Origin: Candidatus Parcubacteria bacterium
GTDB lineage: Bacteria > Patescibacteriota > Patescibacteriia > JAACEG01
DNA: 30,348 bases
Direction of reading: 5' to 3'
Assembly: GCA_023135505.1 (NCBI GenBank)
Contig: JAGLTA010000010.1
Span: 1-30,348 of the forward strand
A program made the translations under genes and the position numbers. Positions 1-6,988 of this stretch are shown here, piece by piece. The notes beneath the pieces are model-generated. The model made no database searches, was not told the origin of the DNA, and saw nothing but the letters and a program-made list of their open reading frames with translations. How positions within the stretch are numbered: position 1 is the stretch's first letter; each line of letters opens with the position of its first letter.

Positions 1-75
1 TTACGAATAGCGATGTTAGAAAAATTGCCGTTGGGGAGGTTGAATAAAATTGACAATAAAAAAGGATTGGTTTGA
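1..75 (+). CDS. 3' end of an unidentified upstream gene (frame uncertain)
   Basis: The window starts inside what may be the end of a gene. Frame 1 is open to a TGA at 73-75 and ends in the residues KLPLGRLNKIDNKKGLV, which loosely recalls the C-terminal end of acyl/AMP-ligase proteins. Frame 3 is open to a TAA at 45-47 and is equally possible. The intrinsic terminator at 101-128 fits the end of a rightward transcript. Too little is present to assign a function. Confidence 0.25.
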   Translation, partial: LRIAMLEKLPLGRLNKIDNKKGLV

Positions 76-100
76 AACCCGTCCATACGAATAAAAAAAG

Positions 101-128
101 AACAAGATATTAACATCTTGTTTTTTTA
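101..128 (+). terminator. Intrinsic terminator before hrcA
   Basis: AACAAGAT (101-108) pairs perfectly with ATCTTGTT (115-122) across a 6-nt loop, and a run of T follows. It separates the upstream transcript from the hrcA promoter. Confidence 0.75.
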
Positions 129-143
129 TTTATAACATAGGCA

Positions 144-172
144 TTGACAATTATATTTTATTTTTTTATACT
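144..172 (+). promoter_or_regulatory. Sigma-70-type promoter of hrcA-grpE
   Basis: TTGACA (144-149), a 17-nt spacer and TATACT (167-172) form a near-consensus housekeeping promoter. Transcription should start near 179, inside the CIRCE operator, so bound HrcA would block initiation. Confidence 0.85.
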
Positions 173-176
173 GTAA

Positions 177-203
177 TTAGCACTCAAATTTAGAGAGTGC
201 TAA
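177..203 (+). promoter_or_regulatory. CIRCE operator (HrcA binding site)
   Basis: TTAGCACTC (177-185), 9 nt, GAGTGCTAA (195-203) matches the CIRCE consensus exactly. It overlaps the predicted start of transcription and lies 18 nt before the hrcA start codon, so hrcA-grpE should be autoregulated. No second copy is visible before dnaK or dnaJ. Confidence 0.96.
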
Positions 204-221
204 AATGAATTAAGTAAATCT

Positions 222-899
222 ATGCGGGACAGGCAATCGCAATTATTGAATTATACAGTTAGGAGCTATATAAAAACCGCCCAGCCGGTAGGATCTAATT
301 TACTGATGGAAAAAGCGGGGATTAGCATTTCTTCCGCGACTATTCGCAATGAATTATTAGAATTAGAAACCGAGGGGTATCTTGACCAGCCGCATACTTC
401 AGCCGGACGCGTGCCTACGGAAAAAGGATATAAATTTTGGCTGAAAAATTTTTTTAAGGACAGAGAGTTGAATAAAAAGAAAAGATCTATTTTATCAGAC
501 GCTAAGAAGCGATTTAAGTCAGACAGAAAAAGGCAGCTAAAAGAGATTGCGAAAGTCGCGGCAGAATTATCGCGCGCCACGGTAATTATCGGATTTGAAC
601 GGCATAATTTTTATTACACAGGCATCTCACGGCTTTTTGCCCAGCCGGAATTCCGCGAATATGATTTGGTTTGCAATATTTCTGAAATAGTTGATTGCCT
701 TGACGAAAAAGCACCGGATCTTTTTGACGCAATTGGCAATGACGCGGTAATATTAATAGGCAATGACAATCCTTTTAGTGAAAATTGCTCAATTGTGTCG
801 GTTAATTTTAATGACAACCTGTTTGTTTTATTGGGTCCGATAAGAATGAATTACGAAGAAAACGCGGCGATTATCAAATATTTAAAAGAGTTAATATAA
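222..899 (+). CDS. hrcA: Heat-shock repressor HrcA (short form)
   Basis: This is the transcriptional repressor of heat-shock genes, which binds CIRCE and is kept active by chaperonins in other bacteria. Residues 1-75 form the winged-helix DNA-binding domain, with the family signature around SATIRNELLELE and the HTSAGRVPTEKGYKFW block. The C-terminal part ends in the recognisable GPIRMNYEENAAII segment. At 225 residues it is clearly shorter than the usual ~340; the missing part lies in the middle/C-terminal GAF-like and dimerisation region. The ATG at 222 is the first usable start, since the ATG at 205 hits a stop two codons later, and it has no Shine-Dalgarno. A perfect CIRCE lies directly upstream, and grpE follows 2 nt after the stop, so the two are one operon. 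Confidence 0.93.
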   Translation: MRDRQSQLLNYTVRSYIKTAQPVGSNLLMEKAGISISSATIRNELLELETEGYLDQPHTSAGRVPTEKGYKFWLKNFFKDRELNKKKRSILSDAKKRFKSDRKRQLKEIAKVAAELSRATVIIGFERHNFYYTGISRLFAQPEFREYDLVCNISEIVDCLDEKAPDLFDAIGNDAVILIGNDNPFSENCSIVSVNFNDNLFVLLGPIRMNYEENAAIIKYLKELI

Positions 900-901
900 A
901 T

Positions 902-1402
902 ATGAGCGAAGAAAAAAATAAGGAAAATAAAAAAGAAAAAAAAGATATAGACATAAAGAAAAAAATGGACATTGGCGATTTAGAGAATAAATACAAGCGC
1001 GCGCTGGCGGATTATCAAAATTTATTAAAACAGACAGTGAAAGAAAAAGAGGAGTTCGCAAAATACGCCAATCTGAATCTTATAATGGAAATCTTGCCGA
1101 TTGTTAATAATTTTAAAATTTCAGTTGAGCATGTCCCTGAAGATCAAAAAGGTAGCGCTTGGGTTCAGGGAATAATTTATATTAAAAAACAGTTGATGGA
1201 TATTTTATCGGCGAATGGAGTAGAAGAGATAAAAACCGTCGGCGAAAAATTTAATCCTGAAATGCACGAAGCTGTTGAAAATAATAAAAATGAAGACAAA
1301 AAGGATAAAGATAAAAAAGGGATAATTATCAAAGAGATAACCGCGGGATATAGAATGAGAGGAAAAGTTATCAGCGCGGCAAAAGTGATAGTGGGAAATT
1401 AA
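902..1402 (+). CDS. grpE: Nucleotide exchange factor GrpE
   Basis: GrpE dimerises and releases ADP from DnaK. The 166-residue product has a Lys/Glu-rich N-terminus (about 1-25), a long helix starting around DLENKYKRALADYQNLLKQ, and a C-terminal beta domain with the family motif around GEKFNPEMHEAVE and GYRMRGKVISAAKVIV. It starts 2 nt after the hrcA stop, so the genes are co-transcribed and probably translationally coupled. Length is at the short end of the normal range. Unlike many operons, dnaK does not follow directly: an antisense gene lies between. Confidence 0.95.
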   Translation: MSEEKNKENKKEKKDIDIKKKMDIGDLENKYKRALADYQNLLKQTVKEKEEFAKYANLNLIMEILPIVNNFKISVEHVPEDQKGSAWVQGIIYIKKQLMDILSANGVEEIKTVGEKFNPEMHEAVENNKNEDKKDKDKKGIIIKEITAGYRMRGKVISAAKVIVGN

Positions 1403-1417
1403 AATTTGCAAAAAGAG

Positions 1418-1460
1418 AAAAGAGTAACCGTTTTTATAACAATTACCCTTTTGTTTTTCG
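1418..1460. terminator. Possible bidirectional terminator between grpE and the antisense gene
   Basis: AAAAGAGTAA (1418-1427) pairs with TTACCCTTTT (1443-1452) with one mismatch. T-rich sequence follows on both strands. It lies between two convergent genes and could end both transcripts. Confidence 0.45.
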
Positions 1461-1464
1461 TTTT

Positions 1465-1689
1465 TCAAAATGTTTTAAAATCTTCCTTTATTCTTTTTAT
1501 GAAAAAATGCAGAAGTACTCCTATTGATATAGGGGTTATACCACCTAATAAAGTTGGATCTTTCAAGAAAGACCAACTTGTAATTATTAAGAGAAACCCC
1601 AACGCTAGAACCCCTATGACAACAACAACGGAAAACATTATTACTGCCGAAACATATTTTAGAGAAATAATTTTAATTTTTTCCCCCAT
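1465..1689 (-). CDS. Small two-helix membrane protein, unknown function
   Basis: The product is a 74-residue hydrophobic protein with two predicted membrane segments, about residues 13-38 (VSAVIMFSVVVVIGVLALG and following) and 47-65. It has a positively charged C-terminal end (KRIKEDFKTF). A strong Shine-Dalgarno (AAGGAGGG, about 7 nt before the ATG, reading the minus strand) supports it as a real gene, in contrast to many neighbours that lack one. It lies in opposite orientation between grpE and dnaK, with its own promoter-like sequence at 1740-1767. I do not recognise a family. Antisense location beside heat-shock genes may be coincidence. Confidence 0.7.
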   Translation of the reverse strand: MGEKIKIISLKYVSAVIMFSVVVVIGVLALGFLLIITSWSFLKDPTLLGGITPISIGVLLHFFIKRIKEDFKTF

Positions 1690-1739
1690 TTTTTGCCCTC
1701 CTTATTTTTGTTAATTTAAAAAATTATTTTGAATAATTT

Positions 1740-1767
1740 AATATATCATAATTTATAAAAAAGTCAA
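1740..1767 (-). promoter_or_regulatory. Putative promoter of the antisense small membrane protein
   Basis: On the minus strand TTGACT (1762-1767), a 16-nt spacer and TATATT (1740-1745) resemble a sigma-70 promoter. It lies upstream of the Shine-Dalgarno of the gene at 1465-1689. Confidence 0.45.
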
Positions 1768-1823
1768 TAGGTGTTGAGTAAATTAAAAATAATTGCTTAA
1801 TAATCTATGAGATAAATAAACTT

Positions 1824-3791
1824 ATGCCAAAAATTTTAGGTGTTGATCTTGGGACGACAAATTCAGCGATGGCGATTGTTGAAGGAGGAAAACCGAAGAT
1901 TTTAGAAAACAAAGAGGGAAATCGCACTACGCCGTCAATCGTAGCTGTATCTAAAACAGGCGAACGGCTTGTCGGGCAGATTGCTAAAAGGCAGGCAGTT
2001 ACAAATTCAGAGAATACGATTTTTTCAATAAAAAGATTGATCGGGCATCGTTTTGAAGATGAAACAATCCAAGAAGATATTAAAATGGTTCCTTATAAAA
2101 TCGTAAAAGCAGGCGAAGGAGTAAAAGTAAAAATGCAGGATAAAGAGCACACTCCGCAGGAAATTTCCGCGATGATTTTACAAAAACTGAAAGCGGATGC
2201 GGAAGAGAAATTAGGAGAAAAAATAGAAGAAGTTGTAATAACTGTTCCGGCATATTTTGACGACGCGCAAAGGCAGGCAACCAAAGACGCAGGCGAAATC
2301 GCAGGATTGAAAGTAAAAAGAATAATCAATGAACCGACCGCGGCGGCTCTCGCTTATGGATTTGATAAAAATAAAGGCGAACAGATTGCTGTCTATGATT
2401 TAGGCGGAGGAACTTTTGATGTCTCTATTTTAGACATCGGTGATGATACGGTTGAAGTAAAATCTACTCACGGCGACACTCATTTAGGCGGAGATGATTT
2501 TGATCAAAGGATTATTTCGTGGATTATTGATGAATTTAAAAAAGATCAGGGAATTGATTTGAGCAATGACCAGCTTGCTTTGCAAAGACTGAAAGAATCA
2601 GCGGAAAAAGCAAAGCACGAGCTTTCAACAACGACTGAAACAGAAATTAATCAGCCGTTCATCACGACCGATGATTCCGGTCCAAAACATTTAGTAATAA
2701 AAATGACTCGCGCGAAATTAGAAGAAATTGTCGGCGACTTGGTTGAAAAAACTTTAGAGCCGTGCAAAAAAGCGATAGAGGACGCCAAAATGAAAGTAGA
2801 AGACATTGAGCAGGTAATTTTAGTCGGGGGAATGACAAGAATGCCGCTAGTGCAGCAGACCGTTGAAAAATTTTTCAATAAAAAACCGAACATAACTGTA
2901 AATCCAGACGAGGTCGTAGCTTTGGGCGCGGCTGTGCAAGCAGGCGTGCTGCAAGGAGATGTCAAGGATGTGCTTCTGCTTGATGTCACTCCTTTAACCT
3001 TAGGAATTGAAACTTTAGGCGGAGTTTCCACACCTTTGATTGAAAAAAATACGACAATTCCTACTTCTAAAAGCCAGATTTTTTCAACAGCCGCGGACGG
3101 ACAGACCTCGGTTGAAATAAATGTTTCACAAGGCGAACGGACAATGATGACGGACAATAAAAGTTTGGGCAGGTTTATTCTGTCTGGTATTCCGCCGTCC
3201 CCGCGCGGAGTGCCGCAGGTCGAAGTAAGTTTTGATATTGACGCGAACGGAATTTTAAATGTCAAGGCAAAAGACAAGGCGAGCGGAAAAGAGCAGTCAA
3301 TCACGATTACAGCGTCATCAGGGCTTTCAAAAGAGGAGATAGAAAAGATGAAAAAAGACGCTGAAGCGCACGCTGAAGACGACAAGAAAAAACGCGAGGA
3401 AGCGGAAATTAAAAACAGCGCGGATTCTGCTGTATTTCAAACAAAAAAAACCTTAAAAGAGATGGGCGAAAAAGTCAAGCCTGAAATCAAAAAAGAGATT
3501 GACGGAAAATTAGAAGCGCTAAAAAAAGTAAAAGACGGAACTGATTTTGAGGCGACGAAAAAAGCGATGGATGATTTGACAAATTCCGTCACAAAAATCG
3601 GCGCGGAAATGTATAAAGACCAGCAGGCACAAGCAGGAATGCCGGGAGCAGAGCAAGCAGGAAACCAAACAGGTGAAGAGAAAAAAGAAGGACCGATTGA
3701 AGGGGAATACGAGGATGTAAATAAAGACAAAAAAGACGAGGGCAAAAAAGATAACAACGAAAACAAGAAAAAAGACGACGAAAAGAAATAA
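1824..3791 (+). CDS. dnaK: Chaperone DnaK (Hsp70) with extended charged tail
   Basis: This is the ATP-dependent Hsp70 chaperone, working with DnaJ and GrpE. Visible features are the phosphate-1 motif GVDLGTTNS (6-14), EPTAAALAYGF (170-180), the phosphate-2 motif DLGGGTFDV (192-200), LVGGMTRMP (333-341) and the interdomain linker DVLLLDVTP (382-390), followed by the substrate-binding domain and helical lid. At 655 residues it is slightly longer than E. coli DnaK. After IEGEYEDV, which matches the usual conserved end of bacterial DnaK, about 25 extra residues rich in Lys, Asp, Glu and Asn follow. The start codon has no Shine-Dalgarno and no CIRCE. The metallo-hydrolase gene follows after a palindrome. 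Confidence 0.98.
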   Translation: MPKILGVDLGTTNSAMAIVEGGKPKILENKEGNRTTPSIVAVSKTGERLVGQIAKRQAVTNSENTIFSIKRLIGHRFEDETIQEDIKMVPYKIVKAGEGVKVKMQDKEHTPQEISAMILQKLKADAEEKLGEKIEEVVITVPAYFDDAQRQATKDAGEIAGLKVKRIINEPTAAALAYGFDKNKGEQIAVYDLGGGTFDVSILDIGDDTVEVKSTHGDTHLGGDDFDQRIISWIIDEFKKDQGIDLSNDQLALQRLKESAEKAKHELSTTTETEINQPFITTDDSGPKHLVIKMTRAKLEEIVGDLVEKTLEPCKKAIEDAKMKVEDIEQVILVGGMTRMPLVQQTVEKFFNKKPNITVNPDEVVALGAAVQAGVLQGDVKDVLLLDVTPLTLGIETLGGVSTPLIEKNTTIPTSKSQIFSTAADGQTSVEINVSQGERTMMTDNKSLGRFILSGIPPSPRGVPQVEVSFDIDANGILNVKAKDKASGKEQSITITASSGLSKEEIEKMKKDAEAHAEDDKKKREEAEIKNSADSAVFQTKKTLKEMGEKVKPEIKKEIDGKLEALKKVKDGTDFEATKKAMDDLTNSVTKIGAEMYKDQQAQAGMPGAEQAGNQTGEEKKEGPIEGEYEDVNKDKKDEGKKDNNENKKKDDEKK

Positions 3792-3804
3792 AATTGATTA
3801 TGAT

Positions 3805-3830
3805 ATTGCCTGCGAATATTCGCAGGCAAT
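3805..3830 (+). terminator. Perfect palindrome after dnaK (stem-loop, possible terminator)
   Basis: Positions 3805-3817 and 3818-3830 are exact reverse complements (13 + 13 nt, centre AT|AT), ending 39 nt after the dnaK stop. Only a weak T-rich stretch follows. It may be a partial terminator or an mRNA-stabilising hairpin at the end of dnaK. Confidence 0.55.
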
Positions 3831-3864
3831 AAATTTAGTTAGTTTTTAAAAAATAATTTGATTT

Positions 3865-4608
3865 ATGCAACTTAAAATATTAGGAACAGGAACTAGTCAA
3901 GTTTCAAATAAAAGAATTTCAGCCTCTAATTATATTAAAATTGGCGATAAACAATTGTTACTTGATTGTGGTTGTGGAACTTTATTACGATTAAACGAAG
4001 CAAAAATTTCTCTCAATGATATTGATATAATATTTATATCTCATTTTCATATTGATCATATTTCAGATATTTATTCATTTTTATGGGCAATAAAATTTCG
4101 ACCATTAGGAAGAAAAAAAGATTTATTCATTATTGGACCGAAAGGAACTAATATTTTTTATAATACTTATATAAAGCCGATTGTATTTCCGAAACCATTT
4201 GAACAATTTAATATTATAACACAAGAGATAGAAGATAAAATGATTTTTGATGAATTTGAAGTTGAAGTTTATAAAACTTTACATACAGAAGAAAGCCTTG
4301 CGTATAAATTTATTGAAAACAGAAAAATATTAGTTATTTCAGGGGATACTGATTTTGATGAGGGATTAATTAAGTTTTCAAAAGATGCTGATATTTTAAT
4401 ACTTGAATGTTCTCATGCTAATAATATTAAAATAAAAGGACATTTAATTCCAAAGGAGTGCGGTGAAATCGCTAAAAAAGCAAATCCCAAAAAACTTATT
4501 TTAACGCATTTTTATCCAACATCTCCAGAGCGCATTAGATTAAAAGAAACACAAAAAATATTCAAAAACACAACTCTCGCAGAAGATTTAATGAATATTC
4601 AGTTATAA
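3865..4608 (+). CDS. Metallo-beta-lactamase fold hydrolase, RNase Z-like
   Basis: This 247-residue protein is of the metallo-beta-lactamase superfamily in the RNase Z/arylsulfatase-like branch. The N-terminus ILGTGTS, then the metal-binding motif SHFHIDHI (H60, H62, D64, H65), H140, GDTD (D161) and THFYPTS (H215) give a full two-metal set. The segment KGHLIPKECGEIAKKA before the last histidine is typical of RNase Z-like proteins. It could be a tRNA 3'-processing enzyme, which would fit a genome whose tRNA lacks encoded CCA, or a related phosphodiesterase; sequence alone does not decide. It lies between dnaK and the DUF3467 gene. Base composition looks more AT-rich than dnaK and dnaJ around it, which may reflect a separate origin. 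No Shine-Dalgarno is seen. Confidence 0.85.
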   Translation: MQLKILGTGTSQVSNKRISASNYIKIGDKQLLLDCGCGTLLRLNEAKISLNDIDIIFISHFHIDHISDIYSFLWAIKFRPLGRKKDLFIIGPKGTNIFYNTYIKPIVFPKPFEQFNIITQEIEDKMIFDEFEVEVYKTLHTEESLAYKFIENRKILVISGDTDFDEGLIKFSKDADILILECSHANNIKIKGHLIPKECGEIAKKANPKKLILTHFYPTSPERIRLKETQKIFKNTTLAEDLMNIQL

Positions 4609-4635
4609 TAATTATTTTTAAATAACAAAATTTTT

Positions 4636-4938
4636 ATGGACAAGAAACAACCACAGCCGCAACAGCGGCAGCAGCAGATTAAAATCGCTGACAATATTCC
4701 CGGAGCGGAATACAGCAATCTGGCGAATATCAGCCATAATAAAGAGGAGTTTCAGATAGTTTTCGCCAATGTTATGCCACCGTCAGGAAGAGTAGTTGGA
4801 AAGATTATTTCAACCCCAGGGCACTTTAAAAGGATTATCGCGGCAATGAAGGATAATCTGAAAAAATACGAAGAAAAATTCGGCGAAGTAAAAGAAGCAG
4901 CGGATTTAGGCGAAAAAGAGATCGGGTTTAAAAATTAA
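4636..4938 (+). CDS. DUF3467 family protein
   Basis: This is a 100-residue protein with a Gln/Pro-rich N-terminal tail (about 1-15) followed by the DUF3467 core: YSNLANISHNKEEFQIVFAN, then PPSGRVVGKIISTPGHFKRI and a C-terminal helix with KYEEKFG. The family has no established function; members are small single-domain proteins found in bacteria and archaea. It lies 27 nt after the metallo-hydrolase gene and 12 nt before dnaJ, so it is probably co-transcribed with dnaJ. No Shine-Dalgarno precedes the ATG. Confidence 0.85.
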   Translation: MDKKQPQPQQRQQQIKIADNIPGAEYSNLANISHNKEEFQIVFANVMPPSGRVVGKIISTPGHFKRIIAAMKDNLKKYEEKFGEVKEAADLGEKEIGFKN

Positions 4939-4950
4939 TTATAAAAGCAA

Positions 4951-6045
4951 ATGAAAAAAGATTTTTATAATATATTAGGAGTTAATAAAAGCGCGTCGGC
5001 GGAGGAAATAAAGAAAGCTTTTCGGAAATTGGCGCATAAATACCATCCGGACAAAAAAGGCGGAGATGAAGCAAAATTTAAAGAGATAAATGAGGCATAC
5101 CAAATTTTGTCAAATCCGCAAAAAAAACAGCAATATGACCAATTCGGGCAGACATTTGATCAGGCGCAAGCAGGCGGCGGAGGCGGTTTTAGCAGCGGGT
5201 TTGACGGTTTTAGCGGATTTTCTGGCTTTAACTCTGGGTTTAGTTCAGGGGAAAGCGTTGAGTTTGATTTAGGAGATATTTTAGGAGATTTTTTCGGAGG
5301 AGGAAGATCAGGGAGAACCGCGAGAGGGAGGGATATTCAAGCGGACATAACTATAGAATTTTTAGAAATGATAACTGGCGTTGAAAAAGAGATAGAAATT
5401 TTTAAAAATTCAGTCTGCGCTAACTGTAACGGGACGGGCGCTGATCCAAGGAGTGAACAAAAAATTTGTTCAACCTGCGATGGAAAAGGCGAGATAAGAA
5501 AAACCAGACAGACAATTTTCGGCGCGATGGCAACATCAGCGATCTGTCCGGATTGCGGCGGGGAAGGAAAAACTGCAGCAAAAAAATGCGATGTTTGCAG
5601 GGGGTCTGGCGTTATTAAGGAGAAAGAAAAAATTAAAATAAAAATTCCAGCAGGAATAAATGATGATGAAACTATTAAAATATCTGAAAAAGGCGAAGCT
5701 GTTAAAAAAGGCGCGGCTGGCGACTTATATATAGTTGTCCGCGTTAAACAAGATAGCGGATTTATAAGAGTTAACGACGACATCAGAACTGTAAAGCGGA
5801 TAAAATTAACACAAGCTATTTTAGGCGATAAAATAGAAGTTGATACGCCAGAAGGCAAAGTGCGATTAAAAATACAGGAAGGAATGGAATCGGGAACTGA
5901 ATTTCGCTTGCGAGGCAAAGGAGTTCCGCATTTAAGAGGATTTGGAAGAGGCGATTTAATAATTAAGGTTATAATAACAATCCCGAAACGGCTCACGCGC
6001 CAGCAGAAAAAAATAGTTAAAGAATTAGAAAAAGAAAAATTATAA
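4951..6045 (+). CDS. dnaJ: Co-chaperone DnaJ (Hsp40, type A)
   Basis: DnaJ delivers substrates to DnaK and stimulates its ATPase. The 364-residue product has the J domain (1-68) with HPDK after HKY, a Gly/Phe-rich linker (about 75-115), and a zinc domain with four CxxCxGxG-type repeats (CANCNGTG, CSTCDGKG, CPDCGGEG, CDVCRGSG). The C-terminal substrate-binding beta domains end in the usual helix. All type A elements are present and the length is normal. It ends the heat-shock cluster; the rpsB promoter begins 13 nt after the stop. The start has no Shine-Dalgarno, so it may depend on coupling to the gene before it. Confidence 0.97.
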   Translation: MKKDFYNILGVNKSASAEEIKKAFRKLAHKYHPDKKGGDEAKFKEINEAYQILSNPQKKQQYDQFGQTFDQAQAGGGGGFSSGFDGFSGFSGFNSGFSSGESVEFDLGDILGDFFGGGRSGRTARGRDIQADITIEFLEMITGVEKEIEIFKNSVCANCNGTGADPRSEQKICSTCDGKGEIRKTRQTIFGAMATSAICPDCGGEGKTAAKKCDVCRGSGVIKEKEKIKIKIPAGINDDETIKISEKGEAVKKGAAGDLYIVVRVKQDSGFIRVNDDIRTVKRIKLTQAILGDKIEVDTPEGKVRLKIQEGMESGTEFRLRGKGVPHLRGFGRGDLIIKVIITIPKRLTRQQKKIVKELEKEKL

Positions 6046-6058
6046 ATTTTATCACAAA

Positions 6059-6086
6059 TTGACATATTTTTTGAATATGGTAATCT
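6059..6086 (+). promoter_or_regulatory. Promoter of rpsB-tsf
   Basis: TTGACA (6059-6064), a 16-nt spacer and TAATCT (6081-6086). Transcription would start near 6093, giving an unusually long leader of about 140 nt before rpsB. Confidence 0.65.
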
Positions 6087-6121
6087 TTATAACAAATAGT
6101 TTAATTTAATTATATAAATCA

Positions 6122-6190
6122 TATTCTCAATTAAAAGCTCCTCTCTAAAATAAATTTTAGGGTAGCAGAGAATAGAAGTTGTTTTTTTAT
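6122..6190 (+). promoter_or_regulatory. Structured rpsB leader, possible attenuator
   Basis: TATTCTC (6122-6128) pairs with GAGAATA (6168-6174), enclosing a second hairpin in which CTAAAAT (6145-6151) pairs with ATTTTAG (6154-6160), extended by two further pairs. A run of T (TTGTTTTTTTATTATTT) begins a few nt after the outer helix. The arrangement looks like a hairpin plus U-tract inside the leader, as expected of a ribosomal protein S2 autoregulatory site or transcription attenuator. It does not obviously match the known proteobacterial rpsB leader. Confidence 0.45.
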
Positions 6191-6235
6191 TATTTAAGTT
6201 TTTAAATATAAAAAAACAAAAAAAGGAGAAAATTT

Positions 6236-6952
6236 ATGGCAAAAATTCCAGACACTTTAAAAATGTTAAAAGTCGGGCTGCATTTCGGGCATCGCGCTTC
6301 AAAATGGCATCCTAAAATGAAACCTTATATTTTTACCGATCGCAACGGAATACATATTATTGACTTAGAGAAAACGAAAAAAGGGTTAAAAACAGCCTGT
6401 GAATTTGTTGAAAATTTAACAGCAAAAGGAGGAGTTATCCTATTCTTGGGAAGCAAGCCTCAAATCAAAGAATTAACAAGAAAAAAAGCGCTGGAAGCGA
6501 ATTCCCCTTGCGTGGCAGATCGCTGGCTTGGCGGAACCATCACTAATTTTTCAGTTATCTCGCAAGTTATAGGCAAATATAACAATCTAAAAAAAGAGGA
6601 GTCAGCTGGTGAATGGGATAAAAAATATAATAAAAAGGAACAGGTTGTCTTAAGAAAAGAGATAGAACGGTTAGAAAAAAAAGTCGGCGGCATAAAAAAT
6701 TTAAAGAAAATTCCTGACGCTGTTTTTGTAATTGATTGTAAAAATGAAAAAACAGCTTTAAACGAGGCAAAACTAAAAAAAATTCCTATAATAGCTTTAT
6801 GCGATACAAATATCAATCCTGAGAATATTGATTATGTAATTCCAGGCAACGATGATTCTATTAAAGCGGTAGAAATGGTTTTAAACCTAATAGTTGAGGC
6901 GATTAAAGAGGGGCTGAACAAACCAGTCGTTCAAAAAGAAGAGAATAAATAA
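6236..6952 (+). CDS. rpsB: 30S ribosomal protein S2 (uS2)
   Basis: S2 is a small-subunit ribosomal protein binding near the neck of the 30S subunit, recruited late with S1. The 238-residue sequence starts with the typical MLKVGLHFGHRASKWHPKMKPYI region (9-31), has DRWLGGTITNF (95-105), a coiled-coil protrusion rich in Lys/Glu (about 115-155), and IPDAVFVIDC (159-168). An AAAAGGAG Shine-Dalgarno precedes the ATG, one of the few good ones in the window. The gene starts the conserved rpsB-tsf-pyrH order. The long structured leader at 6093-6235 suggests autoregulation. Confidence 0.97.
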   Translation: MAKIPDTLKMLKVGLHFGHRASKWHPKMKPYIFTDRNGIHIIDLEKTKKGLKTACEFVENLTAKGGVILFLGSKPQIKELTRKKALEANSPCVADRWLGGTITNFSVISQVIGKYNNLKKEESAGEWDKKYNKKEQVVLRKEIERLEKKVGGIKNLKKIPDAVFVIDCKNEKTALNEAKLKKIPIIALCDTNINPENIDYVIPGNDDSIKAVEMVLNLIVEAIKEGLNKPVVQKEENK

Positions 6953-6988
6953 AATTTTTAAAGTTTATTAGCAATAAATATTATTTTT

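Noticed and set aside
1406..1714. 102-codon plus-strand frame between grpE and dnaK
   Set aside because: It begins at TTG without Shine-Dalgarno and is the reverse of the better supported 74-aa membrane gene.
2651..3385. Long open frame of 244 codons opposite dnaK
   Set aside because: It lies entirely within the conserved dnaK coding region and its product has Ser/Thr/Pro-rich composition typical of a reverse-strand shadow. It shows no start signal or family features.
5337..6065. 242-codon frame opposite dnaJ
   Set aside because: Shadow of dnaJ; the zinc-finger and C-terminal motifs of DnaJ on the other strand explain the sequence.
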